From Lachnospiraceae bacterium (lineage in GTDB: Bacteria; Bacillota; Clostridia; Lachnospirales; Lachnospiraceae): 37,627 nucleotides of DNA. Positions 34,507 to 37,627 of the stretch are shown in pieces. Made by a program: the position numbers and the translations under genes. The notes beneath the pieces are model-generated. The model was given only the letters and a program-made list of their open reading frames with translations. It ran no database searches and had not been told where the DNA came from. Where the stretch lies: assembly GCA_016288005.1 (NCBI GenBank), contig JAEEXY010000028.1:1-37627 (forward strand). Direction: 5' to 3'. Within the stretch, counting starts at the first letter, position 1; the number at the start of each line of letters is the position of its first letter.

Positions 34507-35284
34507 TACTGCCCTCAACAGGACTCTCGGAACGCTCCTGTATTTCGAAAAGGAAAAAACCTTCATCGCAGAACTCGAGAGCGACTTGGACGAGTGGACC
34601 GCCCCCCTCCTCTTTGCCGGCCTCGTCAAAAAAGGCATTTTCACCATGCCCAGGGACATCGCTCTGGCCTGGGTCCGCGAGCGCGTGATCCCGCCCGGAA
34701 GGCAGAACATTGACGCTATCCTCTCGCACCACCACCTGAAAGAGTATGACGAAATGAAGCTGCTGGAGTTATCCGGCGGGAAATGCTGTCAGGACGCGAT
34801 CTGCATCAAAGAGCTGGACGCCCTGCCCGCTTATGTTGAGCGCAGAATGCAGGAGAATCTTGCAGAGGCCGTCATGTGCGAGAACGGACGCATACTCTGC
34901 ATTTTCCGTGACAATACGGTCAGGCTGTTTGACCTTAAAGAACACAAAGAATCGATTGCAGACAGTGAAAAGATCCTCTCCAATCCGTCCCTGTACGAAT
35001 CGGGCAAAGTCGGGACCGGCGGCTTTTTCCTCACGTTCAATGACAGCATCGATATACCTGCCGGGACATTGTACAGAAACTCGGTGCAGCTGCCTCTCAA
35101 GCAGTCGGATCTTATCGCTTTTATTCAGAAAAACGTTGCCGACACTTCAGCCACCTGCCGCATGCTGGGCTGCACCCGCCAGAACCTGACTTACATGCAG
35201 GAAAAGGGGCTGCTCGCGCCCGTGAAAAATGATGTGAAGGGCAACCTGTTCCTAAAGGGAGATGTGATAAAAAATACGTGGTAA
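34484..35284 (+). CDS. Putative antitoxin: N-terminal HipS-like region, DUF2442 domain, C-terminal HTH
   Basis: The 266-residue protein starts inside the kinase gene (ATG 34484, GGAGG 9 nt upstream), so the two are translationally coupled. Residues about 1-120 resemble the HipA N-subdomain/HipS in outline: a G-L strand near the start, WTAPLLFAGLVKKGIF, and VIPPGRQNIDAILSHHHL followed by MKLLELSGGKCCQDAI. This is a weak, by-eye match. Residues about 130-210 align with the stand-alone DUF2442 protein at 35348-35605 (shared pattern RI..F, DLK, ESG/FEN, SIDIPAGTLY). Residues about 225-266 look like a MerR/excisionase-type HTH (CRMLGCTRQNLTYMQEKGLL). It would both bind the kinase and repress the operon; this is inference. 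Confidence 0.7.
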   Translation: MKAYAIVDTALNRTLGTLLYFEKEKTFIAELESDLDEWTAPLLFAGLVKKGIFTMPRDIALAWVRERVIPPGRQNIDAILSHHHLKEYDEMKLLELSGGKCCQDAICIKELDALPAYVERRMQENLAEAVMCENGRILCIFRDNTVRLFDLKEHKESIADSEKILSNPSLYESGKVGTGGFFLTFNDSIDIPAGTLYRNSVQLPLKQSDLIAFIQKNVADTSATCRMLGCTRQNLTYMQEKGLLAPVKNDVKGNLFLKGDVIKNTW

Positions 35285-35290
35285 ATGACG

Positions 35291-35322
35291 ATACGCACAG
35301 GAGCCGAAGCGCCTGTGCGTAT
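35291..35322. terminator. ATACGCACAGG hairpin, terminator of the HipA-like operon
   Basis: ATACGCACAGG (35291-35301) pairs perfectly with CCTGTGCGTAT (35312-35322) and is followed on the plus strand by TTTCG. It stands 6 bp after the stop of the antitoxin gene, facing the end of the DUF2442 gene. A near copy is at 36007-36038. Confidence 0.75.
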
Positions 35323-35347
35323 TTCGAATCACCGTGTATTCAATTGT

Positions 35348-35605
35348 TTACCGAGTCTTCACCCGTTCACCGTATTCCAGGATCGTATCACTGGGCAGGT
35401 CGACACTTTCGCTCCATGACACAACGGTTCTGCTTTCATCCAGCCGGAAATTCTCAAACAGCCCCGTCTCCGTCCTCAGAACAGAAAAGTCAGGAATAGT
35501 CGCAATATCGTCCTTAACGTCATAAACTACCTCTTCTCCACCGTCGAATACGGCTCTAAGCCGATAATCAGGCATTGCATTGAGTTGCTTGATTCGAGGG
35601 ATCAT
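35348..35605 (-). CDS. DUF2442 family protein
   Basis: The 85-residue protein from ATG 35605 (AGGAGG 7 nt upstream; the longer frame to 35692 overlaps the previous gene) fits DUF2442: LRAVFDGGEEVVYDVKDD, FSVLRTETGLFENFRL and WSESVDLPSDTILEYG. DUF2442 proteins are commonly paired with DUF4160 proteins in putative toxin-antitoxin-like pairs of unproven mechanism. Here it follows the DUF4160 gene by 11 bp. The same domain occurs inside the HipA-like operon next door. Confidence 0.85.
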   Translation of the reverse strand: MIPRIKQLNAMPDYRLRAVFDGGEEVVYDVKDDIATIPDFSVLRTETGLFENFRLDESRTVVSWSESVDLPSDTILEYGERVKTR

Positions 35606-35616
35606 GTGAGCACCTC

Positions 35617-35868
35617 CTATAGTGGCGGCAACTTCTCGATAATCTGCGAATCCCACATCTTTTGAAGCTCCTGCCAATACTTTTCCAGCCATTCTTCTAC
35701 CAGTTCCTGTGCTTTAGCGGGCAGATCTCCATCAGTCATCTTTCTTGACAGAAGATCAAATACTCCGACATGTTCACCGTAAAGTGCATGAATATGTGAC
35801 GGTTCATGCTCTTTCGGTTTGAAAAACATCTTGATTACAATCCCATAAAACCTTGATATCTCGGGCAT
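35617..35868 (-). CDS. DUF4160 family protein
   Basis: The 83-residue protein begins with the family hallmark MPEISRFYGIVIKMFF, then PSHIHALYGEHVGVFDL (the His-x-His after Pro is conserved in the family) and a helical C-terminus with WQELQKMWD. ATG 35868 has GGAGG 10 nt upstream. DUF4160 is usually the first gene of a DUF4160-DUF2442 pair, as here. The biochemical function is not established. Confidence 0.88.
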   Translation of the reverse strand: MPEISRFYGIVIKMFFKPKEHEPSHIHALYGEHVGVFDLLSRKMTDGDLPAKAQELVEEWLEKYWQELQKMWDSQIIEKLPPL

Positions 35869-35884
35869 AAATCATTATCCTCCG

Positions 35885-35978
35885 TTATTATCGTAATAAT
35901 CGGAAAATAATATATCACACTGCAGATTTATGATATCAAAGTTGCCGCGAATTGTAAATACTATTCAAAATATTTACA
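35885..35978 (-). promoter_or_regulatory. Promoter and operator-like repeats of the DUF4160-DUF2442 pair
   Basis: On the minus strand TTTACA (35958-35953), 17 bp, TATCAT (35935-35930). An inverted repeat TGTAAATA/TATTTACA (35953-35960 and 35971-35978) includes the -35, and TTATTA-TCG-TAATAA (35885-35899) lies after the start site. Both are plausible autoregulatory sites. Confidence 0.6.
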
Positions 35979-36006
35979 CAATTATAAAACAGTTCTTTTT
36001 ACCACC

Positions 36007-36038
36007 ATACGCACAGGGGCCGAAGCCTCTGTGCGTAT
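36007..36038. terminator. ATACGCACAGG hairpin, second copy
   Basis: The 14-bp arms 36007-36020 and 36025-36038 pair with one G-U around CGAA. It lies 27 bp after the stop of the 36065 gene and upstream of the DUF4160 promoter. A T-rich tail follows only on the plus strand, so it may be a dispersed repeat rather than a dedicated terminator. Confidence 0.6.
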
Positions 36039-36064
36039 TTGTTTAGATTATATTCTGTTACTGC

Positions 36065-37627
36065 TTAATCCAGTGTGAACATACCTCTTCGCATGAATAC
36101 TACGCCTCTGGTGCCGACAAGCGGCTTGTTCTTGTCCGGATTACGTCCATAACGCATTACAACCTGAATCTCTACTTCGAAACTGTTCTTTTTGTCCAGT
36201 CCGAAATCACCGGTAGCAATACTCAACGTTGCTGTAGGATTGTCCCCAACCTGATACGAATACGAAATCGTCTCGGTTCCGGTCTTGCCCTTAGAGGTCC
36301 AGATCAGGTTCTTATAATAGCTTTCTGAAATAGGTATATCTACATAATACTCATATGTCGAGAATACCATACCTCTTCCGGCGGATACCGGAATACCCGT
36401 TTTTTTGTTGATAGTGGTTGCCTTCTGCGTTACACCATCCGGAACACTGTAGGTAAACGCCGACTCAACCGTCTTCATCGTCTTGATCTCTTTATCCGGC
36501 TGTCCCACTTCCGTGTTGATCCAATAAGTCTTTAACTCCATAGGATAATCGTAAAGCGTAACCCGAACATTGCCCACCTGTATGCAAGGATAGTAATGAA
36601 CCGTCATCTGCTTGTTAAGAACAATACTGTCATTACGAAGCGTATACTTTACTCTCTTTGCATAGTATGAAACCGGTGTATCTGAACCAGCCGGAATAAT
36701 ATTGCCAGATGCATCATAAGGAACAACATCGGTCCTGTCGCCAATCGGATTTGGATCATCCTTAAGAGTTGCATCATAATCAACATACAGATAATCCTTG
36801 TTGTTCTCGGATGACTTATCGCTGTTAAGGATAACGGGCCTTGAAGCATCAACTCCTGAACGGTAAGCAGCTATCATAGTATTTACAAAGAGTTTGTACT
36901 CATCCTCTTCGAGTGTACCGAAGTTAAATCCAAAACCGGTGTAAGTAATGTTCCCCTTTGAGTAAATATAATAGTTGTTTGTACCGTCATTGATCGTACT
37001 TCCACTGACATCACCGTCAGTTACGCCCTGCTTGTACAATGAGAACCATACCACGATATCATCATCTTCCATGTTCAACTGCATATATTGAGCACGCGTC
37101 AATGCAGTGTCGATAATGGTGGTTTTCCCATCTCCAGCCAACTTTCCTATAGAATAAGGATAGGAAACTATCTGGCCTTCATTTGTTTTAGTCGCCTCAT
37201 AAACAGGAGTAAATGCACCGGTTTTTAATGCATTCTTAGACAAGCCTTGAACTAAAACACGCTGATCGTCAGAGGTTTCATGCTTAAACTCCTTTGCACT
37301 TGCCGTACTATAGACAGGATCTCCCCACCAATCGTATCCACTTACATAGGTGTAATTGAAGTTCTGAGTTCCTGTAATTCTTTCCTTATAGATATTAGCC
37401 AGATGAGAAATATCAGTTAAATCCATATTATCCCCGGTTATAAAAGGAATATCATATTTTAACTTATATCCACTTGCATTACCTATCTTTATTCCATTTA
37501 ATGTTGTCTGCAAATTATCCTGAGATACACCCAAATCATCAGCTACTTGTTTCCTGATAGATTTTACAGAAGAACCGCTAAGGGAGTCTCCATTTACCTC
37601 GTTCTTAATTTTAGCAGAATCATTAAA
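36065..37627 (-). CDS. DUF5057-like exported protein, C-terminal part
   Basis: The frame is open from the window edge to TAA at 36065 (520 codons visible); the N-terminus is outside. A TTG at 37534 is internal, since 31 further in-frame codons lie upstream. The visible part is rich in beta strands, with a YVSGYDWWGDPVY segment, several IVVWFSLYKQG- and YYIYSKGNI-type strands and Asp/Asn-rich loops. It resembles DUF5057 proteins found in Clostridia surface-protein clusters, but I hold this assignment loosely. No sorting signal is present at the C-terminus (ends RRGMFTLD). Confidence 0.6.
   Translation of the reverse strand, partial: FNDSAKIKNEVNGDSLSGSSVKSIRKQVADDLGVSQDNLQTTLNGIKIGNASGYKLKYDIPFITGDNMDLTDISHLANIYKERITGTQNFNYTYVSGYDWWGDPVYSTASAKEFKHETSDDQRVLVQGLSKNALKTGAFTPVYEATKTNEGQIVSYPYSIGKLAGDGKTTIIDTALTRAQYMQLNMEDDDIVVWFSLYKQGVTDGDVSGSTINDGTNNYYIYSKGNITYTGFGFNFGTLEEDEYKLFVNTMIAAYRSGVDASRPVILNSDKSSENNKDYLYVDYDATLKDDPNPIGDRTDVVPYDASGNIIPAGSDTPVSYYAKRVKYTLRNDSIVLNKQMTVHYYPCIQVGNVRVTLYDYPMELKTYWINTEVGQPDKEIKTMKTVESAFTYSVPDGVTQKATTINKKTGIPVSAGRGMVFSTYEYYVDIPISESYYKNLIWTSKGKTGTETISYSYQVGDNPTATLSIATGDFGLDKKNSFEVEIQVVMRYGRNPDKNKPLVGTRGVVFMRRGMFTLD

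Overview
The window looks like a chromosomal stretch from a low-to-mid GC Gram-positive anaerobe, most likely a Clostridia/Lachnospiraceae relative. The reasons are a T-box leader in front of valS, wall-sorting signals of the LPxTG type, very long Pro-Thr-Pro linkers in secreted proteins, AGGAGG-type ribosome sites and TTGACA/TATAAT promoters. The species cannot be named from the sequence.

Layout. 1-8.2 kb (all minus strand): the start of a LacI-type sensor protein without a DNA-binding domain, a leucine-rich-repeat lipoprotein, valS with its T-box and promoter, and typA/bipA. 8.2-14.9 kb: a large two-helix membrane protein of unknown function, then two paralogous wall-anchored acidic proteins with nearly identical promoters. 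14.9-16.7 kb: a GH130 glycoside phosphorylase and an HD phosphohydrolase in one operon. 16.8-27.2 kb: two giant exported proteins, an endonuclease-I-type nuclease with OB-folds and C-terminal leucine-rich repeats, and a von Willebrand A adhesin with many beta repeats and an LPKTG signal. 27.5-30.9 kb: an operon for a polytopic nucleotide-sugar dehydratase, a small-multidrug-export family protein and a Panacea-like (SocA/DUF4065) regulator. 31.0-32.4 kb: DNA polymerase IV (plus strand) facing a tRNA-Arg(ACG).

32.4-36.0 kb is a compact accessory island. It holds a Bro-N antirepressor-like gene, a predicted ~105-nt structured RNA antisense to a tiny ORF, a HipA-like kinase overlapping a partner that joins a possible HipS-like region, a DUF2442 domain and a helix-turn-helix, and next to these a DUF4160-DUF2442 pair. 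Near-identical palindromes (TTGACG-NN-CGTCAA) frame the kinase promoter and recur at the 3' end of the Bro-N gene. This is the best candidate for an undescribed system: a HipBST-like toxin-antitoxin arrangement with shuffled modules. The window ends inside a DUF5057-like exported protein gene.

Dispersed signals include three copies of a long inverted repeat built on GGGGACGGTTCTT, a GGTGCCTG hairpin family, a repeated ATACGCACAGG hairpin, and 11-bp-spaced TGTATC boxes shared by promoters of surface-protein genes. Assignments rest on motif recognition by eye; no database search was run.
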